Positions 37,390 to 45,550 of a stretch of 64,000 bases of DNA are shown here, piece by piece (position 1 is the stretch's first letter; the number at the start of each line of letters is the position of its first letter). A program made the translations under genes and the position numbers. The stretch is from Methylotenera sp. L2L1 (GTDB lineage: Bacteria; Pseudomonadota; Gammaproteobacteria; Burkholderiales; Methylophilaceae). The stretch is from positions 1,240,001-1,304,000 of the forward strand of contig NZ_JQMG01000001.1 of the NCBI RefSeq assembly GCF_000744605.1. Direction: 5' to 3'. Below the pieces are notes generated by a model, which worked only from the letters and a program-made list of their open reading frames with translations, was not told where the DNA came from and ran no database searches.

Positions 37390-38148
37390 TTATCGTTTCT
37401 TATTTAATGCAGAACATGCCATTCCTGCTTTGTGAATATCAGCGGTGGATTTCTTTGATGCATCTTCAAAGCATAATTTTAATAGATCGCTCTTTTCTAA
37501 TTTGATAAGATCATTCAATAATAATTCATCTTCTTTTGACATCGGTTTCTGTGTATTACTTTTCTCCAATATTTTGTATTGGATTGAGCAGTTAAAATAG
37601 GATTTAGCACCATTTTGAGTTGTATCAGACTCAATTATTGAGCCTTGGTCATAAACTTTATCTCCATCTCTCTGAAGAACCTTCATGTTTACATAGTTAT
37701 CGCCTAAAAATACCATCGCTGCAACGGATGGGTAGTACTTACGTAAAGCCAGAAAAACTTGATTAGGAGATTCTGAAAAATAAAATCCCCAATATGTTGC
37801 GTCTCCACCGCTATAGCCTTTTCCGTCACCTTTAAAAAAAGAATATCCAACGGCAACCGCTGTTAGCCCTGCTATTTTTATTGGTTTATCAAACTGGTAA
37901 ATTTCATCACTAGAATCTTTGTTTAGCTGTTTTGTATCAAACCATTCGCCGCCACTGGAAATTTCCTTAAATTTACCTAGTGATAAGTAATTTTCTTTGT
38001 TTTTTGAGATGAATTCAAAAGCACTTGTTTGACAAGTTGAAAATTCTTGAAAAAGCTCTTTTGCACCATGAGTAAATTCTTCCGCATGAACAGAGAATGC
38101 AGTCATTAGAAGGCTAAAAATAAAAATTTTGATTACATGTAGAAACAT
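37390..38148 (-). CDS. Cassette gene: secreted protein, unknown
   Basis: 252 residues from the ATG at 38148, behind AGGAATTGC; the frame opens at a TTG two codons earlier. A signal peptide (FIFSLLMTAFSVHAEE) precedes a soluble domain. Cysteines are few (TCQTS, FNCS, LCFED, MACS). No family recognised. It is the longest cassette gene of the array and is paired with the odd attC type. Confidence 0.62.
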   Translation of the reverse strand: MFLHVIKIFIFSLLMTAFSVHAEEFTHGAKELFQEFSTCQTSAFEFISKNKENYLSLGKFKEISSGGEWFDTKQLNKDSSDEIYQFDKPIKIAGLTAVAVGYSFFKGDGKGYSGGDATYWGFYFSESPNQVFLALRKYYPSVAAMVFLGDNYVNMKVLQRDGDKVYDQGSIIESDTTQNGAKSYFNCSIQYKILEKSNTQKPMSKEDELLLNDLIKLEKSDLLKLCFEDASKKSTADIHKAGMACSALNKKR

Positions 38149-38173
38149 ATGCAATTCCTGTGTTGAGTTGATT

Positions 38174-38348
38174 GGCTAACGTTTGAATTAAGGGGCTGGC
38201 TTTAGCCAGTCCCGCCAAAGGATACAATAAACCTTAAGCATGGGAAATACTGGCAACAGAGAAACATTGTAAACAAAGGTAAACTAAGCCATGTGGCTAT
38301 TGAGTAAGTGGAGTGATTTGATTATCTCGCTTGAATGATGTGTTAGGC
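38174..38348 (-). repeat. attC site split by a 115-bp insertion
   Basis: The consensus runs from GGCTAACGTTTGAATTAAGGGG through the CTGGC/GCCAG hairpin to CCCGC at 38215, then breaks. It resumes with TTGAATGATGTGTTAGGC at 38331. The inserted 38216-38330 ends with a repeated CGC. It encodes no gene and has no obvious terminal inverted repeats. Confidence 0.7.
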
Positions 38349-38723
38349 ATTTTTATTATCATAATCAATAGCTGGTATTCGTATTAGAAAAAACAAAATT
38401 ATGGTGACTATTACAGCGGCAATGATAGCTTTTGGGAGTAAAGAAAAGTCAAAAACAGCTATGCAAGCTGGCCACCAGTTTTGATAGCCTTCTGTTGGGA
38501 ACGGAGCCCAAAAGATACTAAAAGCTAAGCTACGTATTAATTGTTTAGGCCATTGATTAGGCATTCTCGATGTAAATTTATATATTGGGATAAAAGTAAT
38601 AAGAAAAACCACTATCGCTAAGACGAAGAAAAAAACTATCAGTGGTGTAAAGTCAGAAGCGTATGCAGGTAAGGTAAACGTCATGGCTAGGACAACTAGC
38701 AGAAATTTAATTGAGATTTTCAT
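38343..38723 (-). CDS. Cassette gene: small membrane protein, unknown
   Basis: 126 residues. A signal-like first segment ending ALMTFTLPAYAS-like (LAMTFTLPAYASDF) and two to three membrane helices (LIVFFFVLAIVVFLITFIPIY; AIIAAVIVTIILFFLIRI). Not recognised. Its stop codon falls in the attC core (GCC TAA C). Confidence 0.6.
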   Translation of the reverse strand: MKISIKFLLVVLAMTFTLPAYASDFTPLIVFFFVLAIVVFLITFIPIYKFTSRMPNQWPKQLIRSLAFSIFWAPFPTEGYQNWWPACIAVFDFSLLPKAIIAAVIVTIILFFLIRIPAIDYDNKNA

Positions 38724-38728
38724 TTACT

Positions 38729-38788
38729 GCCTAACGTTTGAATTAAGGGGCTGGCTTTAGCCAGTCCCGCTTGAATGATGGGTTAGAG
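38729..38788 (-). repeat. attC site, consensus type
   Basis: GCCTAACGTTTGAATTAAGG, central GGCTGGCTTTAGCCAG hairpin, TCCCGCTTGAATGATGGGTTAGAG. Minus-strand core GTTAGGC. Confidence 0.88.
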
Positions 38789-39230
38789 CTAATTTAGTTG
38801 ATGTGCGCCAACTGGCAAAACAACCAGCAACGATGAATAACGGCCAGGATAAAATAAACCATTTGCTAAAAACAAAACAACCTACAGCATAGCTGGTAAG
38901 TAAAATAGCTGTGAATTTATAACCAAACTTAGTGTTTGTTTTAAATGCGTTGCTTATGGACCAACCTAAAGCATAAAGAAACACGCACATAAACGCCATG
39001 CCTAAAGGGTAGCTTAAGGCAAGGTCAATTAAAAAGCGTTCTTTACCCGAATATAAATCATAGTTTGCTTTTGGAATGGAAGGAGAAAGCTCTCGTGGCA
39101 CGAAAGCTACAGGAAAATAAAGAGCAACTGCTAAATTGTTAAAGTGAGTAGTCGATTGAATAGCAAGGCTAACAACTGTTGCTGAAATTGCAACATAAAG
39201 CGCAATAAAAGAAAGACCTAGTTTCGACAT
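38757..39230 (-). CDS. Cassette gene: membrane protein, unknown
   Basis: 157 residues, four likely membrane helices (LSFIALYVAISATVVSLAI; SYPLGMAFMCVFLYALGW; FTAILLTSYAVGCFVF; FILSWPLFIVAGCFASW). The final residues THHSSGTG come from the attC site, where the stop codon lies. Not recognised. Confidence 0.6.
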   Translation of the reverse strand: MSKLGLSFIALYVAISATVVSLAIQSTTHFNNLAVALYFPVAFVPRELSPSIPKANYDLYSGKERFLIDLALSYPLGMAFMCVFLYALGWSISNAFKTNTKFGYKFTAILLTSYAVGCFVFSKWFILSWPLFIVAGCFASWRTSTKLALTHHSSGTG

Positions 39231-39241
39231 TACGTATTTAG

Positions 39242-39299
39242 CTCTAACGTTTGAATTAAGGGGCGCCGTTAGGCGTCCCGCTTGAATGATGGGTTAGGC
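39242..39299 (-). repeat. attC site, consensus type
   Basis: CTCTAACGTTTGAATTAAGG, central GGCGCCGTTAGGCGTC hairpin, CCGCTTGAATGATGGGTTAGGC. Confidence 0.88.
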
Positions 39300-39527
39300 T
39301 GGCGCATGTGATACAAATAACAATGGGTCATTTTTTAACCAATACTCACTTAAATAGGCTAAACCAAAAGGTTGAGATTTCACCATAATGCCAGCCTCAT
39401 TAACATTAATGTTTTTCATCTCTTCTTCAGAAACTACAATTAGCTCAACGATACCATTTGTTTTTCCGTTCTCAAAAAGCACAGAATCGCCAATCAAAAT
39501 ATCCGAACCGTCCTGATACTTAAACAT
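39294..39527 (-). CDS. Cassette gene: small soluble protein, unknown
   Basis: 77 residues, acidic, probably all-beta: MFKYQDGSDILIGDSVLFENGK, then GIVELIVVSEEEMKNINVNEAG and a C-terminal PFGLAYLSEYWLKNDPLLF. It resembles small cassette-borne proteins of unknown function seen in other integrons. Its stop codon is in the attC core. Confidence 0.65.
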   Translation of the reverse strand: MFKYQDGSDILIGDSVLFENGKTNGIVELIVVSEEEMKNINVNEAGIMVKSQPFGLAYLSEYWLKNDPLLFVSHAPA

Positions 39528-39531
39528 GAAT

Positions 39532-39591
39532 GCCTAACGTTTGAATTAAGGGGCTGGCTTTAGCCAGTCCCGCTTGAATGATGGGTTAGGT
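39532..39591 (-). repeat. attC site, consensus type
   Basis: GCCTAACGTTTGAATTAAGG, central GGCTGGCTTTAGCCAG hairpin, TCCCGCTTGAATGATGGGTTAGGT. Nearly identical to the site at 38729-38788. Confidence 0.9.
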
Positions 39592-39601
39592 AAATACTGC
39601 A

Positions 39602-39925
39602 TTACCAATACCCTAATGCTTTTGTAAAAGCCGCGATGGCCAATACACTACTCAGTAAACCCATGAAAAAAAGTTGACTCGTCCCACGAGTCCAATTGCT
39701 TAGAGGGGAAATGTTTATGATGTGTGCTAATGCATTGTTGTTATAACCTACAGTTGCTAAACTAGGGCGAAAGCAAACTATAAAAGAGTCTATGGCTATC
39801 AAGAGGAACATGACTGAAGAAGAACCATAAAAAATGGACTTTGATAATTTTACTAATATGCAGAGCACCACAAACAACATCAGTAGCACAACGCTGAGTC
39901 TAGTAAATAATATTGTGTTGTGCAT
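39602..39925 (-). CDS. Cassette gene: small membrane protein, unknown
   Basis: 107 residues from the ATG at 39925. Three hydrophobic segments (LSVVLLMLFVVLCILVKL; SVMFLLIAIDSFIVCF; LFFMGLLSSVLAIAAF). No family recognised. Confidence 0.58.
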   Translation of the reverse strand: MHNTILFTRLSVVLLMLFVVLCILVKLSKSIFYGSSSVMFLLIAIDSFIVCFRPSLATVGYNNNALAHIINISPLSNWTRGTSQLFFMGLLSSVLAIAAFTKALGYW

Positions 39926-39931
39926 CAAGTT

Positions 39932-39989
39932 ACCTAACGTTTGAATTAAGGGGCGCCGTTAGGCGTCCCGCTTGAATGGTGGGTTAGGC
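39932..39989 (-). repeat. attC site, consensus type
   Basis: ACCTAACGTTTGAATTAAGG, central GGCGCCGTTAGGCGTC hairpin, CCGCTTGAATGGTGGGTTAGGC. Confidence 0.9.
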
Positions 39990-39999
39990 AAGATGTACA

Positions 40000-40395
40000 T
40001 TACATTTTTACTACAATAGTAGATGCCATGAAGTCACCTAGCCTACGGTGTGAGCCAAAAAAGATAAACACCCAATCAAAAATACCAAGCGGAAAGGTAA
40101 TATTTCTTAAAAGTGACTGAACCAATGAACATGGTTGCATTGTTTCTTTATTAACGACCTTTATTTTCAAGAGTTTTTTTCCGATGCTTTGACCATTCGG
40201 TAGTGCGTCTGAAAAGAGAAAATAAGCTAGAGCAATTATGACTGCTACAAGAAAAGAAGCATCTTTACCGATGATTGTATGTAATAGGTAAAAAGCAATA
40301 ATACCCAATATATAGGCGATTAAACCATCAATAAATTGACCTTGAAATCGCTTACCTGGGTGAGCTAATTTTATTGTTGTGCTTTGCAAATCCAA
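40000..40395 (-). CDS. Cassette gene: RDD-family membrane protein
   Basis: 131 residues from a TTG start behind AAAGGAG. The RDD pattern is clear: GKRFQGQFIDGLIAYILG (with D in the first helix), DALPNGQSIGKKLLKIKVVN, and RRLGDFMASTIVV at the end. RDD proteins are small membrane proteins, and some act in ion transport. Second cassette from intI. Confidence 0.85.
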   Translation of the reverse strand: MDLQSTTIKLAHPGKRFQGQFIDGLIAYILGIIAFYLLHTIIGKDASFLVAVIIALAYFLFSDALPNGQSIGKKLLKIKVVNKETMQPCSLVQSLLRNITFPLGIFDWVFIFFGSHRRLGDFMASTIVVKM

Positions 40396-40409
40396 TTATT
40401 ACTCCTTTT

Positions 40410-40467
40410 GCCTAACGTTTGAATTAAGGGGCGCCGTTAGGCGTCCCGCTTAAATGATGGGTTAGGT
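40410..40467 (-). repeat. attC site, consensus type (closest to intI)
   Basis: GCCTAACGTTTGAATTAAGG, central GGCGCCGTTAGGCGTC hairpin, CCGCTTAAATGATGGGTTAGGT. On the minus strand it reads ACCTAAC (RYYYAAC) to GTTAGGC (GTTRRRY), the two defining cores of attC. Confidence 0.92.
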
Positions 40468-40785
40468 TTATTTTTCAAAGGGTCCTTTTTTATACTCCAT
40501 GAATAAAATAACATTTGAGGAGCGAATAGTCATGTCAGGAATTACTTTTTCATCCCAATCAGCCCATTTTTTAAATTTATCTTTTTCTACGTAAAACAAG
40601 TTGCTCAGTTTTATAAAGGGTTCTTTAGTCAGAGCCTCTTTAAACTCGTTTTCAGATAATGGTGAACTTCCGTAGAAAGTACAGCCACCCGTACACTTGT
40701 CTAAATCAACTCGATACCAATGTTCTGCTGCATTAGCCGAAAGTGATGCAAAAACCAAAGTTAAAGCAATTAAAGTTTTTTTCAT
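40468..40785 (-). CDS. First cassette gene: small secreted protein, unknown
   Basis: 105 residues. A classic signal peptide (MKKTLIALTLVFASLSANAAE) precedes a lysine-rich domain with two close cysteines (DKCTGGCTFYG). AGGAG upstream. Not recognised. As the cassette next to attI it is probably the most recently inserted and the one nearest the cassette promoter. Confidence 0.68.
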   Translation of the reverse strand: MKKTLIALTLVFASLSANAAEHWYRVDLDKCTGGCTFYGSSPLSENEFKEALTKEPFIKLSNLFYVEKDKFKKWADWDEKVIPDMTIRSSNVILFMEYKKGPFEK

Positions 40786-40798
40786 AATATCTCCTGAT

Positions 40799-40858
40799 AA
40801 ACCTAACGTAAAGTAGACACCAAATCCGTCCCTAAAATTTTAGTTGGGCAGGTGTCTA
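40799..40858 (-). other. attI: Integron attI recombination site (candidate)
   Basis: The first cassette joins at ACCTAAC (40801-40807; minus strand GTTAGGT). Beyond it lies an 8-base inverted repeat TAGACACC (40814-40821) / GGTGTCTA (40851-40858), flanking ATTTTAG-type AT-rich DNA, which could be integrase-binding sites. The position, between divergent intI and the first cassette, is where attI belongs. Exact limits are inferred. Confidence 0.7.
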
Positions 40859-40869
40859 ATCTATAGTAA

Positions 40870-40893
40870 TATTTTAAATACATAATAAAATCA
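40870..40893 (-). promoter_or_regulatory. Possible cassette promoter (Pc)
   Basis: On the minus strand TTGATT (40893-40888) and, after about 17 bases, TATTAC-like sequence (near 40870-40865) point into the array. The match is modest. No LexA box (CTG-N10-CAG) is visible near the intI start. Confidence 0.35.
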
Positions 40894-40936
40894 ACCGTTA
40901 ATTAATTTTTATTACACCACTTTTTAGTGAGTTTAT

Positions 40937-41920
40937 ATGGAAAACACACCTGCAGTAAATGCCGAGCCAAAACTGTTAGATCAAGTGGTGGCGCGTATTC
41001 GGGTTAAACATTATAGCCGTCGTACAGAGCAGGCATATCTAGATTGGATTAAACGCTATATTTTTCACCATGGCAAGCGTCATCCTAAAGAGATGGGCTC
41101 GGTGGAGGTGGAGGATTTTCTTAGTTTTTTAGCGGTTTCACGCAATGTTTCTGCAAGCACGCAAAATCAAGCAAAAAGCGCTTTGTTGTTTTTATACAAA
41201 GAGGTGTTAGGTATTGAGTTGCCGTGGTTAGATAATGTCACGCAGGCCAAGGTGCCAAAACGCTTGCCCGTTGTGTTGGCAAAAGATGAGGTGCAGGCGG
41301 TGCTTAATCGGTTGGATGGCTCGATGTGGTTAATTGCGAGTTTGCTTTATGGTAGTGGTTTGCGGGTGATGGAGTGCTTACGTTTACGCGTTAAAGATGT
41401 TGATTTGGCGCGGCGTGAGATTCTAGTGCGTGAGGGTAAGGGCTTTAAAGATAGGATAACCATGTTACCTGTTAGTTTGGTTGAGCCGTTAAAGCAACAT
41501 TTGTTAAAAGTGCAGGCTTTGCATAACGAAGATTTAAGCGCTGGCTATGGCGATGTATTTATGCCGATGGCATTAGATAGAAAATACCCTAACGGGGGCA
41601 GTGCTTGGGCGTGGCAATATGTGTTTCCGTCCGTTAAGTTGTCAGTGGATCCGCAATCTAACAAAGTACGGCGCCATCATGTAGATGAAAAGACCGTGCA
41701 ACGTGCGGTTAAAAAGGCAGTTAATTTGACTGAGATGACCAAGTTAGCAACCCCCCATACTTTTCGCCATAGCTTTGCGACACATTTGCTCGAAGGCGGT
41801 TACGATATTCGCACGGTGCAAGAGTTGTTGGGACATTCGGATGTGAGCACGACGATGATTTATACCCATGTGCTGAATAAGGGCGGGCGCGGTGTGAGCA
41901 GCCCTTTAGATACTTTATAA
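40937..41920 (+). CDS. intI: Integron integrase (tyrosine recombinase)
   Basis: 327 residues, full length (class 1 IntI has 337). It inserts and excises cassettes at attI and attC. Catalytic residues present: R143 ([16 protein letters not shown]), K171, H274-x-x-R277 ([20 protein letters not shown]), H300 ([10 protein letters not shown]) and Y309. The extra segment unique to IntI, between about residues 200 and 255, is present ([24 protein letters not shown]), distinguishing it from XerC/XerD. It is divergent from the cassettes, the standard integron geometry. No frameshift or stop, so it looks functional. Confidence 0.95.
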   Translation: MENTPAVNAEPKLLDQVVARIRVKHYSRRTEQAYLDWIKRYIFHHGKRHPKEMGSVEVEDFLSFLAVSRNVSASTQNQAKSALLFLYKEVLGIELPWLDNVTQAKVPKRLPVVLAKDEVQAVLNRLDGSMWLIASLLYGSGLRVMECLRLRVKDVDLARREILVREGKGFKDRITMLPVSLVEPLKQHLLKVQALHNEDLSAGYGDVFMPMALDRKYPNGGSAWAWQYVFPSVKLSVDPQSNKVRRHHVDEKTVQRAVKKAVNLTEMTKLATPHTFRHSFATHLLEGGYDIRTVQELLGHSDVSTTMIYTHVLNKGGRGVSSPLDTL

Positions 41921-41981
41921 CGTTTTTAGGTTGGTTTTAGTACTTTTGCGTAATGAAATCATACGTTTCTTACACTTTTCT

Positions 41982-42011
41982 TTGGCTAGTTTGCGCTAGC
42001 TAGTCTAAAAT
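41982..42011 (+). promoter_or_regulatory. Possible ilvD promoter
   Basis: TTGGCT (41982-41987), 18 bases, TAAAAT (42006-42011), 41 bases before the ilvD ATG in the 131-base gap after intI. Confidence 0.4.
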
Positions 42012-42051
42012 CATACTTTATTGTTTATTCACTTTTTTACGGATTTTTATC

Positions 42052-43902
42052 ATGCCAGTTTATCGTTCACATACCACTACTCACGGCCGTAACATGGCGG
42101 GTGCGCGCGCACTATGGCGTGCCACTGGCATGAAAGACGGTGATTTTGATAAACCAATTATTGCTGTGGCTAACTCGTTCACGCAGTTTGTGCCGGGTCA
42201 CGTGCATTTAAAAGACATGGGGCAGTTAGTTGCCCGTGAAATTGAAAAAGCGGGTGGCGTAGCCAAAGAATTTAATACCATTGCCGTCGATGACGGTATC
42301 GCCATGGGCCATGGCGGCATGCTGTATAGCTTACCTAGCCGCGATTTAATTGCAGACAGCGTTGAGTACATGGTGAATGCGCACTGTGCGGATGCACTCG
42401 TGTGTATTTCAAACTGTGACAAAATCACCCCAGGTATGTTGATGGCGGCACTACGTTTGAATATCCCAGTCGTCTTTGTATCTGGCGGCCCAATGGAAGC
42501 TGGTAAGGTGAACTGGGGTGGTACTACGCACAAATTAGATTTAGTAGATGCTATGGTAGCAGCGGCAGATAGCAATGTAAGTGATGCGGAATCTGACGCA
42601 ATTGAGCGTTCAGCTTGCCCTACCTGTGGTTCTTGCTCTGGCATGTTTACCGCCAACTCTATGAACTGTTTAACCGAAGCTTTAGGTTTGAGCTTGCCAG
42701 GCAATGGTTCAACCTTGGCCACGCATGCCGCACGTAAAGAATTGTTCCTAAAAGCGGGGCGCTTAATTGTTGACCTTGCAAAACGCCATTATGAGCAAGA
42801 TGACTACACCGTGTTGCCACGTAGCATTGCCAATATGAAAGCATTTGAAAACGCAATGAGCCTAGACGTGGCAATGGGTGGCTCTACCAACACAGTATTG
42901 CACTTGCTAGCTGCTGCGCATGAGGCTGGTTTAGATTTCACTATGAGTGATATTGACCGCATCTCACGTAAAGTGCCATGCGTAAGTAAAGTGGCGCCAG
43001 CAACCGCTAAATACCATATGGAAGACGTGCACCGTGCAGGTGGCGTGATGGGTATTTTAGGCGAGCTTGATCGCGCTGGTGTGATTCACCGTGACACGCC
43101 AATGGTACATAGCCCAAGCTTGGGTGACGCGCTCAATGAGTGGGACATTAAAGTCACTCAAAATGAGGATGTAAAGAAATTCTTCCGTGCAGCGCCTGGC
43201 GGCATTTCAACCACCATCGCGTTTTCTCAAAGCATGCTTTACCCAACGCTGGATGATGACAGAAGCGAAGGCTGTATTCGTGATAAAGCACATGCCTACT
43301 CACAAGATGGCGGTTTGGCAGTGCTCTACGGCAACATCGCGTTAGATGGCTGTATCGTAAAAACTGCGGGTGTGGATGACAGCATTTTGAAATTTACTGG
43401 CCGTGCACGTATTTTTGAGAGCCAAGACGCTTCAGTAGAAGCGATTCTTGCCGATAAAATTGTAGCGGGTGACGTCGTGGTGATTCGCTACGAAGGTCCG
43501 CGTGGTGGACCAGGTATGCAAGAGATGCTGTACCCAACTTCATACTTAAAATCTAAAGGTCTAGGTAAAGACTGTGCTTTGCTCACTGATGGACGCTTTT
43601 CAGGCGGTACATCTGGCTTAAGTATTGGCCATGCTTCACCAGAAGCAGCTGAAGGCGGCGCAATCGGCTTGGTGCAAGAAAACGACACGATTGAAATTGA
43701 TATTCCAAACCGTACGATTCATCTTGTGATTAGTGATGAAGAGATGGCGCACCGTCGCGCAAAAATGGAAGACAAAGGCAAAGATGCTTGGAAGCCAGTT
43801 AACCGTGTGAGAGCAGTTTCACCAGCATTGCGCGCATACGCAGCAATGAGCACAAGTGCTGCGCGTGGCGCAGTGCGCGATGTTTCTCAAATTGAGAAGT
43901 AA
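42052..43902 (+). CDS. ilvD: Dihydroxy-acid dehydratase
   Basis: 616 residues, standard long form. Converts dihydroxy-isovalerate and dihydroxy-methylvalerate to keto acids in branched-chain amino acid synthesis, using an iron-sulfur cluster. Cluster and signature cysteines are present: [12 protein letters not shown] and [19 protein letters not shown]. Further blocks: [23 protein letters not shown]. It flanks the integron on the right and marks the return to core genome. Confidence 0.96.
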   Translation: MPVYRSHTTTHGRNMAGARALWRATGMKDGDFDKPIIAVANSFTQFVPGHVHLKDMGQLVAREIEKAGGVAKEFNTIAVDDGIAMGHGGMLYSLPSRDLIADSVEYMVNAHCADALVCISNCDKITPGMLMAALRLNIPVVFVSGGPMEAGKVNWGGTTHKLDLVDAMVAAADSNVSDAESDAIERSACPTCGSCSGMFTANSMNCLTEALGLSLPGNGSTLATHAARKELFLKAGRLIVDLAKRHYEQDDYTVLPRSIANMKAFENAMSLDVAMGGSTNTVLHLLAAAHEAGLDFTMSDIDRISRKVPCVSKVAPATAKYHMEDVHRAGGVMGILGELDRAGVIHRDTPMVHSPSLGDALNEWDIKVTQNEDVKKFFRAAPGGISTTIAFSQSMLYPTLDDDRSEGCIRDKAHAYSQDGGLAVLYGNIALDGCIVKTAGVDDSILKFTGRARIFESQDASVEAILADKIVAGDVVVIRYEGPRGGPGMQEMLYPTSYLKSKGLGKDCALLTDGRFSGGTSGLSIGHASPEAAEGGAIGLVQENDTIEIDIPNRTIHLVISDEEMAHRRAKMEDKGKDAWKPVNRVRAVSPALRAYAAMSTSAARGAVRDVSQIEK

Positions 43903-43978
43903 TTTATTAAGATTAAAAATCACTTTTTAATTAAGCCTTTAAGTAAGGCCAAAAAGTGGCAAATTGATAAGGTAATGT

Positions 43979-44917
43979 ATGACATTAGATTCACTAGAAG
44001 ACCATATCTTTAGAAAGCGGGACGGGCAGGGATACTCAACGCTACACCCTCATGTGACCGTGACTGAAGATGAAACAGGTCTACAATATTTAGAGATAGA
44101 TAACCCATTAGCAACCGCTAAAATTGCGTTGCAAGGTGGTCATGTGATGCAATGGCAACCAAAAACAGAAAAAGAGCCAGTGCTTTGGCTTTCTGACCAT
44201 GCCCGCTATGTAAAAGGCCGTTCTATCCGTGGTGGCGTGCCGATTTGCTGGCCTTGGTTTGGCGCTCACCCAACCGATAGCACATTGTGTCCGCACGGTT
44301 TCGCACGAGTGATTCCATGGCAATTGGTGGATGTTGATTCAACTGAAACAGGTGCAACGCGCATTGTGTTGCAAATGATAGAAACACCAGAAGCGAAAAG
44401 ACAGCTTTCTTACTCATACGTGCTGACCATGATGGTGACGATTGGTAAACGGTTGAAAATTGATTTAGCCACGACGAATAAGTCTGACCACCCGTTCTTA
44501 ATTGGAGAAGCATTCCACACTTATCTAAATGTGAGTGATGTAGGCAATATTCGAGTAACTGGTCTGCAAGATTGCCTGTATGCGGATAAGTTGCGTCAAT
44601 ACAGACGTTATGTTGAGCATAATGTATTGAAGTTTGATGGTGAGTTTGACCGTGTTTACTTGGATCACAATTCAGACTGTTTAATTCATGACCCCATTTA
44701 TAACCGATTGATCCGTGTAGGTAAATCAGGTAGTGATACTACCGTGGTATGGAGCCCAGGTGCTGAAAAAGCGCATGCGATGGGCGATATGGGCGATGCA
44801 GAAGAGTGGCGTAAAACCGTGTGTGTAGAAACCGCCAATGCATTAGAAAACTCTGTGGTGATTAGCCCGAACAGAACGCATACGATGTCTGTGGAGTACA
44901 GTGTAGAAGCGCTGTAA
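43979..44917 (+). CDS. D-hexose-6-phosphate mutarotase (YeaD-like)
   Basis: 312 residues, aldose-1-epimerase superfamily. Motifs: AKIALQGGHVMQWQP, LWLSDHARYVKGRSIRGGVPICWPWFGAHP, HGFARVIPW and GEAFHTYLNVSDV, with conserved histidines and a late aspartate/glutamate. Probably interconverts anomers of glucose 6-phosphate, which would support sugar-phosphate flux. Downstream of ilvD by 76 bases. Confidence 0.88.
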   Translation: MTLDSLEDHIFRKRDGQGYSTLHPHVTVTEDETGLQYLEIDNPLATAKIALQGGHVMQWQPKTEKEPVLWLSDHARYVKGRSIRGGVPICWPWFGAHPTDSTLCPHGFARVIPWQLVDVDSTETGATRIVLQMIETPEAKRQLSYSYVLTMMVTIGKRLKIDLATTNKSDHPFLIGEAFHTYLNVSDVGNIRVTGLQDCLYADKLRQYRRYVEHNVLKFDGEFDRVYLDHNSDCLIHDPIYNRLIRVGKSGSDTTVVWSPGAEKAHAMGDMGDAEEWRKTVCVETANALENSVVISPNRTHTMSVEYSVEAL

Positions 44918-45060
44918 GGTTACCGCTAGATTTAATTTATCCTGCTGTCAACGCAGTTGATATTGAAAGCGTTGAGTGCATCCTAGGTATTACGATTTAC
45001 TTTAAATTTGTTGAATTAGATGCGTCGTAATTTATTAATGAATCATTTGATTTAACACAC

Positions 45061-45088
45061 TTGTCATAAACTAAATTATCAGTATGAT
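45061..45088 (+). promoter_or_regulatory. Sigma-70 promoter of the cytochrome c gene
   Basis: TTGTCA (45061-45066), 16 bases, TATGAT (45083-45088), 56 bases before the ATG at 45145; AAGGAG lies just ahead of that ATG. Confidence 0.6.
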
Positions 45089-45144
45089 AAGCGAGTTGTA
45101 AAATTTATAACTACTATTATTAAGCGTTAATTCAAGGAGATAGC

Positions 45145-45474
45145 ATGAAAGCTTTATTATTAACAATCGCTACTGCTGGTTCTATGTTGCTTACTGCGCA
45201 AGCAGGCGCTGCAGTAGATGCAAAAGCTGCTGAAGCTTTAGCACAAAAAAGTGGCTGTTTAGCATGTCATACCGTAGAGAAAAAAGTATTAGGTCCAGCA
45301 TATAAAGATGTTGCGGCAAAATACAAAGGCGATAAAACTGCTGAAGCAAAGTTAGTTGAAAAAGTTAAAAAAGGTGGTAGTGGCGTTTGGGGCCCTATGC
45401 CGATGCCAGCAATGGGTGGTCAGGTTAAAGAAGCTGACATTAAAACAATCGTTCAATGGGTATTGTCACTGTAA
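45145..45474 (+). CDS. Periplasmic class I cytochrome c (c8/c551-like)
   Basis: 109 residues. A signal peptide (to about residue 23, TAQAGAA) precedes a single haem site C38-L-A-C41-H42. The later WGPMPMPAMGG supplies the methionine axial ligand. It resembles the small electron carriers of the c551/c552 type that pass electrons to terminal oxidases or nitrite reductase. Its own promoter and terminator make it a single-gene unit. Confidence 0.92.
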   Translation: MKALLLTIATAGSMLLTAQAGAAVDAKAAEALAQKSGCLACHTVEKKVLGPAYKDVAAKYKGDKTAEAKLVEKVKKGGSGVWGPMPMPAMGGQVKEADIKTIVQWVLSL

Positions 45475-45498
45475 TCCAGCACAAGCCTGAAGCGTAAT

Positions 45499-45529
45499 AA
45501 AAAAGCCAGCTCAAAAAGCTGGCTTTTTT
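45499..45529. terminator. Bidirectional terminator
   Basis: Perfect 13-bp stem (45499-45511 with 45517-45529), A-run left and T-run right around GCCAGCT/AGCTGGC. Serves the cytochrome gene and the convergent permease gene. Confidence 0.9.
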
Positions 45530-45550
45530 ATGGTCTAAATCACTGGCTAC

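Noticed and set aside
34144-40467. Regularly repeated palindromes considered as a CRISPR array
   Set aside because: Repeats are about 60 bp and spaced by genes of 230-760 bp, with attC cores; this is not CRISPR spacing and no cas genes are present.
40858-40936. LexA box controlling intI
   Set aside because: No CTG-N10-CAG is visible on either strand in the region before the intI ATG.
44918-45060. Possible small gene between the mutarotase and cytochrome c
   Set aside because: No frame with a start and ribosome-binding site was found; the interval holds only a promoter at its right end.
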